Below are positions 1 through 6,950 of a stretch of DNA of 8,518 nucleotides, one piece after another (position 1 is the first letter of the stretch; each line of letters begins with the position of its first letter). The stretch lies in assembly GCA_014384505.1 (NCBI GenBank), contig JACNFT010000066.1, positions 21,940-30,457 of the forward strand. Reading direction: 5' to 3'. The position numbers and the translations under genes are program-made. This DNA is from Cryomorphaceae bacterium (GTDB lineage Bacteria > Bacteroidota > Bacteroidia > Flavobacteriales > BACL11). The notes beneath the pieces are model-generated. The model was given only the letters and a program-made list of their open reading frames with translations. It did no database searches and had not been told where the DNA came from.

Positions 1-134
1 ATACTAAGAATTATGATTTCCCTATTTGTTTTGGCTTTCCTGCAGGACATTTATCTGATAATAGGGGAGTCAGATTAGGAATAAATTCTGTATTAGAAAT
101 AAGTAAAAATGGTGTAAGTTTATGTCAAGAATAA
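1..134 (+). CDS. LD-carboxypeptidase (peptidase family S66), C-terminal fragment
   Basis: This is the last 43 codons of a gene that begins before the window; the frame starts at base 3 and ends at TAA 132-134. The fragment reads through YDFPICFGFPAGH, then N and G-V-R-L-G, which is the C-terminal signature of S66 serine peptidases (LdcA/MccF type). In that family the His of the G-x-P-x-GH motif is the third member of the Ser-Glu-His triad, so the visible His is probably catalytic. Known members cleave the L-D bond of the terminal D-Ala from cytoplasmic muropeptide tetrapeptides during peptidoglycan recycling; some relatives instead cleave microcin C-type compounds, and the fragment cannot separate these. 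The gene converges on gatC, with 28 bases between the stop codons. The family call rests on one motif and the spacing after it, so it is good but not certain. Confidence 0.75.
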   Translation, partial: TKNYDFPICFGFPAGHLSDNRGVRLGINSVLEISKNGVSLCQE

Positions 135-158
135 AAAAAGCTAAAATTGGTTTAAGCT
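133..158 (-). terminator. Putative intrinsic terminator of the plsC-gatC operon
   Basis: Read on the minus strand just after the gatC stop codon (163-165), AGCTTAAA and TTTTAGCT form an 8-position stem with one internal mismatch around a 4-base loop (139-158). A run of seven T follows at 139-133. The stem is short and AT-rich, so it is weak as a hairpin, but its placement and the T-tract fit Rho-independent termination. The T-tract overlaps the stop codon of the converging LD-carboxypeptidase gene. On the plus strand the hairpin lacks a T-run, so it would act mainly on the gatC transcript. Confidence 0.45.
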
Positions 159-162
159 ATCA

Positions 163-465
163 TTACTTTCTTAAAACAGTAGGTACTTTGAAGTAGTCAG
201 AATCTTTTTGTGGTGCATTTTTAAGTGCATTTTCTTGAGAAACTTCATGTTTTATTTCATCTACTCTTAATACATTTACTTCCTCACTTAAGTAAATTAA
301 GGGTTCAACTCCTTCAGTATCTATCTCAGATAATTTATCCACAAAACCAATAATCTTATCTAGATCACTTTTCATTTTTTCAGCTTTTGAAGCATCAAAT
401 TTCAGTTTTGCTAGGCGTGATAAATCCGCTACTAATTTGTTGTCAATGGTAATGTTATTGCTCAT
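163..465 (-). CDS. gatC: Asp-tRNA(Asn)/Glu-tRNA(Gln) amidotransferase subunit C
   Basis: This 100-aa protein is the small subunit of GatCAB, which converts misacylated Glu-tRNA(Gln), and in many bacteria Asp-tRNA(Asn), to the correctly amidated forms. GatC wraps around GatA and stabilises the GatA-GatB complex in the cytoplasm. Visible family features are the N-terminal helix with LSRLAKLKFD (residues 15-24), the central VDKLSEIDTEGVEPL (42-56), LRVDE (66-70), and the C-terminal N-A-P then YFKVPTVL (91-98). The length is normal for the family. The ATG at 465 sits inside the last codons of plsC (ATGAGCAATAA is shared by both genes), so translation is probably coupled to plsC. gatA and gatB are not in the window, which is common because the three genes are often scattered in Bacteroidota. 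A putative terminator follows the stop codon. Confidence 0.93.
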   Translation of the reverse strand: MSNNITIDNKLVADLSRLAKLKFDASKAEKMKSDLDKIIGFVDKLSEIDTEGVEPLIYLSEEVNVLRVDEIKHEVSQENALKNAPQKDSDYFKVPTVLRK

Positions 466-1192
466 AATTTTTTAATTGTTCAAAAATAATATTGTAAACT
501 GAAGTATTCAAATTTTCAATGCTTTTTTCTGCTAAGCTATTTGGAGCAATAGCTTTATGGATTTTAATACGTACTATTCCAGGCCTACCTTTAAAGTATT
601 GTTCTGGAAACATACTTTTACTGTCTGGCATAGTTATAGGGACTATTTTTATATTTTTATCCAATGCTAAACGAAAAGGACCATTCTTAAATTTCTTCAG
701 ATAAATATCTGAATTAGGAATTCCTCCTTCTGGGAATATACACATGTTAATCCCCATTTTTAATTTTTCTCCTGCTTTTAGGAATGCACTATACGCGTTT
801 CTTCTGTTTGCTCTATCAACAATTACAGAATTGTTTTTGTAGAAATAGCCAAACAAAGGAATTTTTGCTATTTCAGCTTTTCCAATGTATTGTAAGGGTA
901 TAGGAATTACAGCTAATATAAATGGGATGTCTAAAGTGGAAACATGATTAGGGCAGAATATATATTGCTCCTTTTTGGATAGTTTTTCTTCCCATTCTAC
1001 TTTAGGAAAAATGAAGGAAAGATATATTGTTAGTTTGGACCAATAGCGAGCAAGTTTAGCTACTATAATTTCATTTTTAACTATTGCAGTAAAGAAAAAT
1101 AGGGCAGGCATAAATAGAATAAATACTAATAAAAACATTAGTAAAAACCATAAACGCCATATTGAACTTAAAAGATAGCCGAGCCATTTCAT
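455..1192 (-). CDS. plsC: 1-acyl-sn-glycerol-3-phosphate acyltransferase (LPLAT family)
   Basis: This 245-aa membrane-bound acyltransferase should transfer a fatty acyl group to the sn-2 position of lysophosphatidic acid, making phosphatidic acid for phospholipid synthesis. The N-terminus (about residues 4-38) is very hydrophobic and rich in Trp, Leu and Phe, fitting a membrane anchor. The four LPLAT motifs are present: NHVSTLD (82-88; His83 and Asp88 are the catalytic pair of NHxxxxD), the motif II region around VDRANR (125-130), FPEGG (153-157), and VPITMP (184-189). The length is typical. The ATG at 1192 is preferred because the next Met (19) would cut into the membrane segment. A TTTG-N21-TATCTTTG promoter ends only 4 bases before this ATG. 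gatC overlaps its 3' end by 11 bases. Substrate and position specificity are inferred from the family; related LPLATs acylate other lysolipids or ornithine lipids. Confidence 0.88.
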   Translation of the reverse strand: MKWLGYLLSSIWRLWFLLMFLLVFILFMPALFFFTAIVKNEIIVAKLARYWSKLTIYLSFIFPKVEWEEKLSKKEQYIFCPNHVSTLDIPFILAVIPIPLQYIGKAEIAKIPLFGYFYKNNSVIVDRANRRNAYSAFLKAGEKLKMGINMCIFPEGGIPNSDIYLKKFKNGPFRLALDKNIKIVPITMPDSKSMFPEQYFKGRPGIVRIKIHKAIAPNSLAEKSIENLNTSVYNIIFEQLKNYEQ

Positions 1193-1196
1193 ATTG

Positions 1197-1229
1197 CAAA
1201 GATAAAAATCCTATTTTTACAACATCAAA
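1197..1229 (-). promoter_or_regulatory. Bacteroidota-type promoter for plsC-gatC
   Basis: On the minus strand TTTG (1229-1226) is followed after 21 bases by TATCTTTG (1204-1197), an exact match to the -33/-7 consensus TTTG-N19-21-TAnnTTTG used by the primary sigma factor of Bacteroidota. The -7 box ends 4 bases before the plsC ATG, so the predicted transcription start falls at or next to the start codon. The 50-base plsC-trpS gap must also hold the trpS promoter. The only plus-strand candidate I see there is TATTTTTA at 1212-1219, with an imperfect TTTC 21 bases upstream, which is weak. Confidence 0.5.
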
Positions 1230-1242
1230 ATTTTAAAATAGA

Positions 1243-2211
1243 ATGGCAAGAATATTAACAGGAATACAAAGCACAGGCACTCCACATCTAGGAAATTTAT
1301 TAGGAGCCATCATTCCGGCTATTGAGCTTTCTAAAAATAAAAAAAATGAAAGTTTATTTTTTATTGCTGATTTGCACTCTTTTACGACTATTCGTGATGC
1401 CGTACAGTTAAGAGAAAATACTTATGCGACAGCAGCAGCTTGGCTGGCTTTTGGTTTTGATACTGAAAGAAATATTTTTTATAGACAATCAGATGTAACT
1501 CAGGTGTGTGAATTAACTTGGTATTTAAACTGTTTTTCTCCTTTCCAAAGACTTCAATTAGCTCATTCTTTTAAAGATAAATCAGATAAACTTTCTGAGG
1601 TAAATACAGGCTTGTTTATCTATCCTGTTCTTATGGCAGCTGATATTTTATTGTATGATGCAAATATTGTTCCTGTTGGAAAGGATCAAGTTCAGCATCT
1701 AGAAATTACTAGAGACATAGCTTCTAGGTTTAATCATAAATACCCTAACTCCTTTGTTTTGCCAGAAACTAAAGTAGATGAAAGAGTGATGATTGTACCA
1801 GGAACTGATGGACAAAAAATGAGTAAATCCTATAGTAATTTTATTGATATTTTTCTACCGGATAAAAAACTCAGAAAGCAAATAATGGGAATTAAAACCG
1901 ATTCTGCTCCTATGGAAGACAAAAAGGATGCTGAGGTTTGTAATATTTATAAAATATACAAATTGCTTTCAACAGAAGAACAAGCAACTGCTTTGTTTGA
2001 AAAATATGCTGCTGGAAATTATGGCTATGGACATGCTAAGCAAGAGCTTTTTGAATTGATTTGTGAGACCTATTCAGCAGAGAGAGAAAAATTTAATCAG
2101 TTGATGGAAAACAAAGCCATAATTGATGAAGAATTAGAGAAGGGAGCAGTCAAGGCAAGAGTTATCGCTAAAGAAGTGCTTGCAAGAGTTAGGAAAAATA
2201 TAGGCTATTAA
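1243..2211 (+). CDS. trpS: Tryptophanyl-tRNA synthetase
   Basis: This 322-aa class I aminoacyl-tRNA synthetase charges tRNA(Trp) with tryptophan in the cytoplasm and normally works as a homodimer. The HIGH-equivalent signature is at residues 11-18 (TGTPHLGN) right after the N-terminal TGIQS. MAADILLYDA (131-140) and VPVGKDQVQHLEITRDIA (143-160) are the characteristic tryptophan-pocket and dimer-region blocks. KMSKS stands at 192-196 in GQKMSKSYSN. The length matches bacterial TrpRS (about 320-350 aa) and the frame is intact. The ATG at 1243 starts the conserved MARILTGIQ block, so the start is secure even though no Shine-Dalgarno sequence is visible. The gene diverges from plsC across 50 bases, and yhbP begins 2 bases after its stop codon. 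I see no leader peptide or T-box element upstream. Confidence 0.97.
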   Translation: MARILTGIQSTGTPHLGNLLGAIIPAIELSKNKKNESLFFIADLHSFTTIRDAVQLRENTYATAAAWLAFGFDTERNIFYRQSDVTQVCELTWYLNCFSPFQRLQLAHSFKDKSDKLSEVNTGLFIYPVLMAADILLYDANIVPVGKDQVQHLEITRDIASRFNHKYPNSFVLPETKVDERVMIVPGTDGQKMSKSYSNFIDIFLPDKKLRKQIMGIKTDSAPMEDKKDAEVCNIYKIYKLLSTEEQATALFEKYAAGNYGYGHAKQELFELICETYSAEREKFNQLMENKAIIDEELEKGAVKARVIAKEVLARVRKNIGY

Positions 2212-2213
2212 TA

Positions 2214-2636
2214 ATGCAGATTGATCAGCAAATTATTCATTTTTTAAATGAACATCATTTACTCACTTTGGCAACTAGCCAAAATAATAAACCATATTGC
2301 TGCAATCTCTTTTATGTATATGATCAAGTAAGTAATCAGCTTATTTTTTCTACTGAGACAAAAACTAAGCATGCTCAAGATTTTATTACAAATACTAATG
2401 TTGCAGGGAGTATAGCTTTAGAAACTAAAGAGGTTAGCAAAATCCAAGGCGTTCAATTAATAGGTACTATAAAAGAATTAGAAGGCGAGTGCTTAAAAAT
2501 TGCGAAAGAGAAATACTTAAAAGCCTTTGCTTATGCTGAAAATATGGATTTACATCTTTGGGCTATGCCACTTAATTTTATAAAAATGACCCACAATAAA
2601 TTGGGTTTTGGCAAGAAGTTAATTTGGGAGAAATAA
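2214..2636 (+). CDS. yhbP: YhbP/UPF0306 family protein (FMN-binding split-barrel fold)
   Basis: This 140-aa protein closely follows the layout of E. coli YhbP (UPF0306), a member of the pyridoxamine 5'-phosphate oxidase-like split-barrel superfamily. Recognisable blocks are the N-terminal HLLTLATSQNNKPYCCNLFY (15-34), ETKTKHAQ (48-55), IQGVQLIGTI (77-86) and the ending THNKLGFGKKLIWEK (126-140), which corresponds to the LGFGKK-IW end I remember from YhbP. The physiological reaction of the family is not known to me; flavin or another cofactor is plausible from the fold but is not shown by the sequence. It begins 2 bases after the trpS stop codon (TAATAATG), so it is almost certainly co-transcribed and translationally coupled with trpS. 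Its stop codon lies 1 base from the stop codon of the opposing amidohydrolase gene, and no clean terminator is visible between them. Confidence 0.82.
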   Translation: MQIDQQIIHFLNEHHLLTLATSQNNKPYCCNLFYVYDQVSNQLIFSTETKTKHAQDFITNTNVAGSIALETKEVSKIQGVQLIGTIKELEGECLKIAKEKYLKAFAYAENMDLHLWAMPLNFIKMTHNKLGFGKKLIWEK

Positions 2637-2637
2637 A

Positions 2638-3906
2638 TTACCGGTTTTTGTATTTGTCAAAAAGCTCTTTTTGATGGTTGTTTAAATCAACATCAACTCC
2701 TTGTATATATGCTTTTTCAACATTATTTGTGCGCATATCTAAAGCATCACCACTACTGATAAAGAAAGTCGCATCTTTTCCTTTTTCAATAGAACCACAG
2801 TACTCATCTATGCCAAGAATTTGGGCAGTGTTTAAAGTAATACTACTAATTGCTTTTTCATATTCTAATCCATGAGCTACAGCAGTTCCTGCACTAAAAG
2901 GAAGGTTTCTAGCTCCCATCGCCTCCATCTCTCCTTCATAACTTAAGCAGAATAAAATTCCAGCTTCTTGTAATTTTGCAGCTTGAGTAAATGGCTCATC
3001 CACTGGGCTGCCCACTTTGCTTGGGAGCCTATGTACTCTGTTAAGGATAAGTGATATGTTATTTTCTTTCAATTCATCCACAATTTTGAGTGCATCTTCT
3101 GCTCCTACAATTACTGTTTTACTAATAGAAAATTCATTCGTAAATGAAATGGCATCCAACATATCGCTTGCATTATTTGCATGTATATAAAGTGTCTTAT
3201 TTCCGTTAAATAATCCCTTCATGCTTTCCATTCTTAAGTCCATTAAACTAGAGGATTTAGCATAAGAATTTGCTTTTTTGAAAAATCTTTTTAATGTAGT
3301 AATACTCTCGTTGTATTTCTTATTTTCTTTAGTTGATCCAGGTTCTGCCCACCAACCACTTTCGTAGTAGGATGAAGGCCAATTCAAGTGTATTCCATCA
3401 TCTATTCTTAAAGCGGCATCTTCCCAATTCCAACCTGCTAAATGCATTACTGAAGATTGCCCAGAGATTGTCCCTCCTCTTGGAGTTACTTGAGCAATAA
3501 GTACACCATTACTTCTTACTGTTTTAGCTATTTTAGAGTCAGTATTGTAGGCAATAAGTGTACGGACATTAGGATTTATTGATCCTGTTTCTATGTAATC
3601 ATTTGAGGCACGAACAGCATCAATTTCAGTAATTCCTAAAGTTGTGTTAGGGACAATAAATGCAGGATAAAGATGCTTTCCATGTACACGATAAATGGTA
3701 TCAAAAGCACTTGGATCAATACGGATCCTTGTTGCGTCAGCAACCATATCAATTTTACCATTTAACATACTAATAGCAGCATTTTCAATTTTTGTTCCAT
3801 TTCCTAAATGGGCAGTTGCCCCCATAAATAGGGTAGGTTTCTGTGCTTGTACAGCTATTGTAATCAATAGTGTAAAAAGAAGATTTAAGTATTTTTTATT
3901 CATCAT
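2638..3906 (-). CDS. Exported amidohydrolase-like protein lacking most metal ligands
   Basis: This is a 422-aa amidohydrolase-superfamily protein. I start it at the tandem ATGATG (3906/3903), because this gives a clean signal peptide: MNKK, a hydrophobic stretch ending in ITIAVQA, then QKP (cleavage after about residue 21). An upstream in-frame ATG at 3981 would hide that peptide inside a longer N-terminus. The domain follows the superfamily plan: a small beta domain (about 25-80), then HLYPAFI (78-84) where the active family has pG-F/I-ID-H-x-H, INPN (110-113), ISGQSS (147-152), and a C-terminal EKGKDATFFI (374-383). The HxH motif is replaced by N87-T-T89, the later His is replaced near G268, and the catalytic Asp position reads SYEGE (322-326). 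His242 in YIHAN is retained. I therefore expect no normal binuclear hydrolase activity. Its start lies inside the 3' end of the 995-aa partner, suggesting coupled translation and a joint role in the periplasm. Confidence 0.8.
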   Translation of the reverse strand: MMNKKYLNLLFTLLITIAVQAQKPTLFMGATAHLGNGTKIENAAISMLNGKIDMVADATRIRIDPSAFDTIYRVHGKHLYPAFIVPNTTLGITEIDAVRASNDYIETGSINPNVRTLIAYNTDSKIAKTVRSNGVLIAQVTPRGGTISGQSSVMHLAGWNWEDAALRIDDGIHLNWPSSYYESGWWAEPGSTKENKKYNESITTLKRFFKKANSYAKSSSLMDLRMESMKGLFNGNKTLYIHANNASDMLDAISFTNEFSISKTVIVGAEDALKIVDELKENNISLILNRVHRLPSKVGSPVDEPFTQAAKLQEAGILFCLSYEGEMEAMGARNLPFSAGTAVAHGLEYEKAISSITLNTAQILGIDEYCGSIEKGKDATFFISSGDALDMRTNNVEKAYIQGVDVDLNNHQKELFDKYKNR

Positions 3907-6883
3907 ATTCAGTATCACAATGGTATAATTTTTCAGAAGTAGGTTCGGGTTTTTGTTTTTTACCTCCAGTTGCATTTTCACTCATTTTCTGTATGATGCG
4001 CATGCGTTCTAATCGGTCTCTTTCTCGTAATTTTTTGTCAACTTCAACATCAAAAAGGAGCTTGCCATCCACATAAGTTTGTATTACTTTGGCATAAATA
4101 GAAAGCGGATTGTCCGTCCAAAGTACAATATCGGCATCTTTTCCAATTTTGATACTTCCCATCTTATCATCAATATGCAACAATTTAGCAGGATTTAAAG
4201 TTACCATCTTCCATGCATCTTCTTCTGAAGTTCCTCCATATTTTACGGCCTTTGCAGCTTCTTGGTTTAATCTTCTTCCCATCTCTGCATCATCAGAATT
4301 AATAGCAGTAATAACTCCTGCATTATTAAGAAGTGTTGCATTATAAGGAATGGCATCATTTACTTCAAATTTATAGGCCCACCAATCAGAAAAGGTTGAA
4401 CCGCCTGCACCATGTTTTTTCATTTTCTCTGCCACTTTGTAACCTTCCAAAATATGTGTAAAAGTATTAATAGTAATGCCCATAGAATCACCAACATGCA
4501 TAAGCATATTTATTTCGGATTGAATGTAGGAGTGACAAGTAATAAAGCGTTCGGAATTTAGGATTTCAACCAAAGCATTAAGCTCTAAATCCTCTCTTGG
4601 AGGAATTGCCTTTCCTTTTTCCTTTTGGCTAAGAGCATTAAAATCTTGCCATTGTTTTTGGTAAGTTTTTGCTCGGTAAAAAGCATCATAAAACACTTGT
4701 TCTACTCCCATACGAGTTTGCGGAAAACGGATACTCTCAAAATTTCCCCAATTACTTTGCTTTACATTTTCTCCTAAGGCAAATTTTATAAAACCATCTG
4801 CATTCTTGATTTTCATCTCTTCTGCGGTACTTCCCCATCTTAATTTAATCATAGCAGATTGGCCTCCAATTGGATTTGCCGAACCGTGTAAAAGCTGTGA
4901 GGCAACTGTCCCTCCTGAAAGTTGACGGTAAATATTATGATCATTGGGGTTGATGACATCTCCAATTCTTACTTCAGCACTTACTGCCTGGCTTCCTTCA
5001 TTAACCCCTCTACTGATGGCAATATGGGAGTGTTCGTCAATTATACCACAAGTAAGATGTTTACCAGTAGCATTAATTTGTGTAATCTTTATGGTCTCAG
5101 GGAATACTATTAGTTCATCCAAATCTTTTCCAAGGGCAATAATCATTCCATTTGAAATGGCAAGATCTGTATTTTCCAAAATTCCTTCTTGCTCATTTGT
5201 CCATATTGTTGCGTTTCTAAAGATGATATTTTCAGCGTTGGGTGGACTTGTAAATCCGTGTGCTTTATTAGGTAACCAAACGGAAGGAATTAAACTATCA
5301 ATTGTTAAAGTAAAAGGTTTTTTAGTCTCTTTAAAAAGAGAATCTCTTTGTAGTTGAAAGGTGTGGTAAATCCCTATACTATCTTGATATTTACCCTTAA
5401 TATTACCGTTATGGAATTTAGCAAAAAATCTGAATGTACCATTTTTAGTGCTGATATTAATATTCCCACCCTCTAAAGTTGTTTTGAGCGCAAGGGAATC
5501 TAATGCAAAAATAGTTGCTTTTGGTTTTTCCATACTTCCCTTAATGGCAACCAATTTATTTTCAAATTCTTTATTATTTAAAGTGTAATATCCTCTTATA
5601 TCAATTTCTTGTTTCTTAGTAATGATGTGTTTTTCTCCAACGGTCCAGTTTTCATAAATTTTACCATTCTCAAAAATATCTTTAGAGGCAATAAAGAAAT
5701 TGGCTAAATATCCACTTTCTAAAATCCCAATTTTATGATCCATTGCAATAAGCTGTGCGGGAGTAGTAGTAAGTGCAGCAAGTGCATCTTTTTTGCTAAG
5801 TCCTTTTTTAACTGCTAGCCGTAAATTAGTTATAAAATCACTTTCCTTATCTAATCCAGAAGAAGTAATACAAAAATCAACTTCATTTTGAGCAAGTATG
5901 CTAGCGTTGAAAGGAGCAGTTTCCCAATCCTTTAATTTGTGTAAACTAATCCATTCTGCTGTTTCAGGGTTATCTACATCATAGGAATTAGGGAAATTAA
6001 GCGGAATAATTATTGGAAATTTAGTAGCAGCTACTTCATCAATTCTACTGTATTCCTTTCCATTTCCTTTTATGATAAAATCAATTTCAAACTCATTTGC
6101 AATTTTGTACACTCGACTATAATCTAACTCATCATTTACTGCAAAAATATTAGGTAATTCTTGGGTTTCATTTACTGCAGCATAGGAAAGATTAGTTTGG
6201 TTATCCTGTGCATAATACCATTCAGCATCCAAAAATGTTTGTCTTATTAAGGCAATACTTCCCATTAAGGAAGAAGGATTTTTTTGTTGGGAAACTCCTT
6301 TTTTAAAGGAAAAATAATTTGCTGCTTTTGGCAGAATTATATTTTCATGTTCGCTTTTTTCTGAAAGTAGCACCAAAGATCCAGTACCTCTTAGTATTCC
6401 ATCTTGCACATGAGAAAGCACTACTCCAAAACCATTTTTAAGGTAAGCAGTAGCTGATTTTTTATCTGTAACAAACTCTCTGCTTGCGTCTATTTCAGGG
6501 TGAATGGCTTCATTCCAATGGTAAGCGCCAGTCCTACTACTTTCGTACTGTGGACGATAACTGTATTGCCCTTTTTTAGCTTTTTGCAAGCCATAATCTG
6601 AATATAAATCAATAAAAGAAGGGTATATATAATCGCCTTTTAAATCATAAATAATCGCTCCACTTGGGATGTTCAAACTAGTATCTACTGCAATGATTTT
6701 ATCTCCTTTAATAATGAGTGTTCCGTTTTCTATTTCACTAGTAGGACTTAAAATAATATGAGCATTGGTAAAGACATAAATAGGTTCAAAATTCTGTACC
6801 ACTCCATTAACAGTAAAAGTTTCTTGACCAGAAACGGTATAAAAACTTAGGATTGAAAAAAGTAAAGCAAATCGTAATCTCAT
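3896..6883 (-). CDS. Large exported two-domain amidohydrolase
   Basis: This 995-aa protein is best started at the ATG at 6883, which gives a signal peptide (MRLRFALLFSIL... ending VSG-Q, residues 1-19); the ATG at 6919 would add 12 residues before it. The N-terminal amidohydrolase-like module (about 30-410) is degenerate: the HxH site reads IDLYSDYG (91-98) and the Asp site reads ITSSG (339-343). A beta-rich linker follows (about 425-525). The C-terminal module (about 550-945) keeps the full metal set: IIDEHSH (His618, His620), His774 in ITCHSY, His810 in FTH and Asp864 in NSDDAE, with FALGEN (701-706) flanked by Lys700 and Lys708. The architecture resembles imidazolonepropionase-like amidohydrolases, and a cyclic amide or dipeptide is a reasonable but unproven substrate. 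A basic, helix-prone tail (950-980) ends in HCDTEYDE. The downstream 422-aa gene overlaps its end by 8-11 bases. A weak TTAATTTG box (6924-6917) may be its -7 element. Confidence 0.85.
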   Translation of the reverse strand: MRLRFALLFSILSFYTVSGQETFTVNGVVQNFEPIYVFTNAHIILSPTSEIENGTLIIKGDKIIAVDTSLNIPSGAIIYDLKGDYIYPSFIDLYSDYGLQKAKKGQYSYRPQYESSRTGAYHWNEAIHPEIDASREFVTDKKSATAYLKNGFGVVLSHVQDGILRGTGSLVLLSEKSEHENIILPKAANYFSFKKGVSQQKNPSSLMGSIALIRQTFLDAEWYYAQDNQTNLSYAAVNETQELPNIFAVNDELDYSRVYKIANEFEIDFIIKGNGKEYSRIDEVAATKFPIIIPLNFPNSYDVDNPETAEWISLHKLKDWETAPFNASILAQNEVDFCITSSGLDKESDFITNLRLAVKKGLSKKDALAALTTTPAQLIAMDHKIGILESGYLANFFIASKDIFENGKIYENWTVGEKHIITKKQEIDIRGYYTLNNKEFENKLVAIKGSMEKPKATIFALDSLALKTTLEGGNINISTKNGTFRFFAKFHNGNIKGKYQDSIGIYHTFQLQRDSLFKETKKPFTLTIDSLIPSVWLPNKAHGFTSPPNAENIIFRNATIWTNEQEGILENTDLAISNGMIIALGKDLDELIVFPETIKITQINATGKHLTCGIIDEHSHIAISRGVNEGSQAVSAEVRIGDVINPNDHNIYRQLSGGTVASQLLHGSANPIGGQSAMIKLRWGSTAEEMKIKNADGFIKFALGENVKQSNWGNFESIRFPQTRMGVEQVFYDAFYRAKTYQKQWQDFNALSQKEKGKAIPPREDLELNALVEILNSERFITCHSYIQSEINMLMHVGDSMGITINTFTHILEGYKVAEKMKKHGAGGSTFSDWWAYKFEVNDAIPYNATLLNNAGVITAINSDDAEMGRRLNQEAAKAVKYGGTSEEDAWKMVTLNPAKLLHIDDKMGSIKIGKDADIVLWTDNPLSIYAKVIQTYVDGKLLFDVEVDKKLRERDRLERMRIIQKMSENATGGKKQKPEPTSEKLYHCDTEYDE

Positions 6884-6950
6884 TTGTAAGGGATAATTAT
6901 AAAGCCGTGAAATTAGCAAATTAAGTTGAAATTTATTTGTTTATTTGTCA

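Noticed and set aside
519..704. Short hydrophobic open frame on the plus strand opposite plsC
   Set aside because: Its hydrophobicity follows from the antisense of the acyltransferase sequence, and it covers conserved plsC motifs; no independent support.
2657..2674. Inverted repeat TCAAAAA-GCTC-TTTTTGA near the yhbP/amidohydrolase junction as a terminator
   Set aside because: The stem is pure A-T apart from one pair, lies within the C-terminal codons of the minus-strand gene (the Phe-Asp region), and is not followed by a T-run on the plus strand. It is too weak to call.
4944..5357. 137-codon open frame antisense to the large amidohydrolase
   Set aside because: It lies wholly opposite a well-supported gene, its translation shows no recognisable motif, and it is best explained as a reflection of the opposite-strand coding pattern.
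3896..6883. Possibility that the two degenerate amidohydrolase modules are pseudogene remnants
   Set aside because: Both frames are intact, the small protein has its own signal peptide, and fold landmarks outside the metal site are kept, so they look like maintained non-catalytic modules rather than decay.
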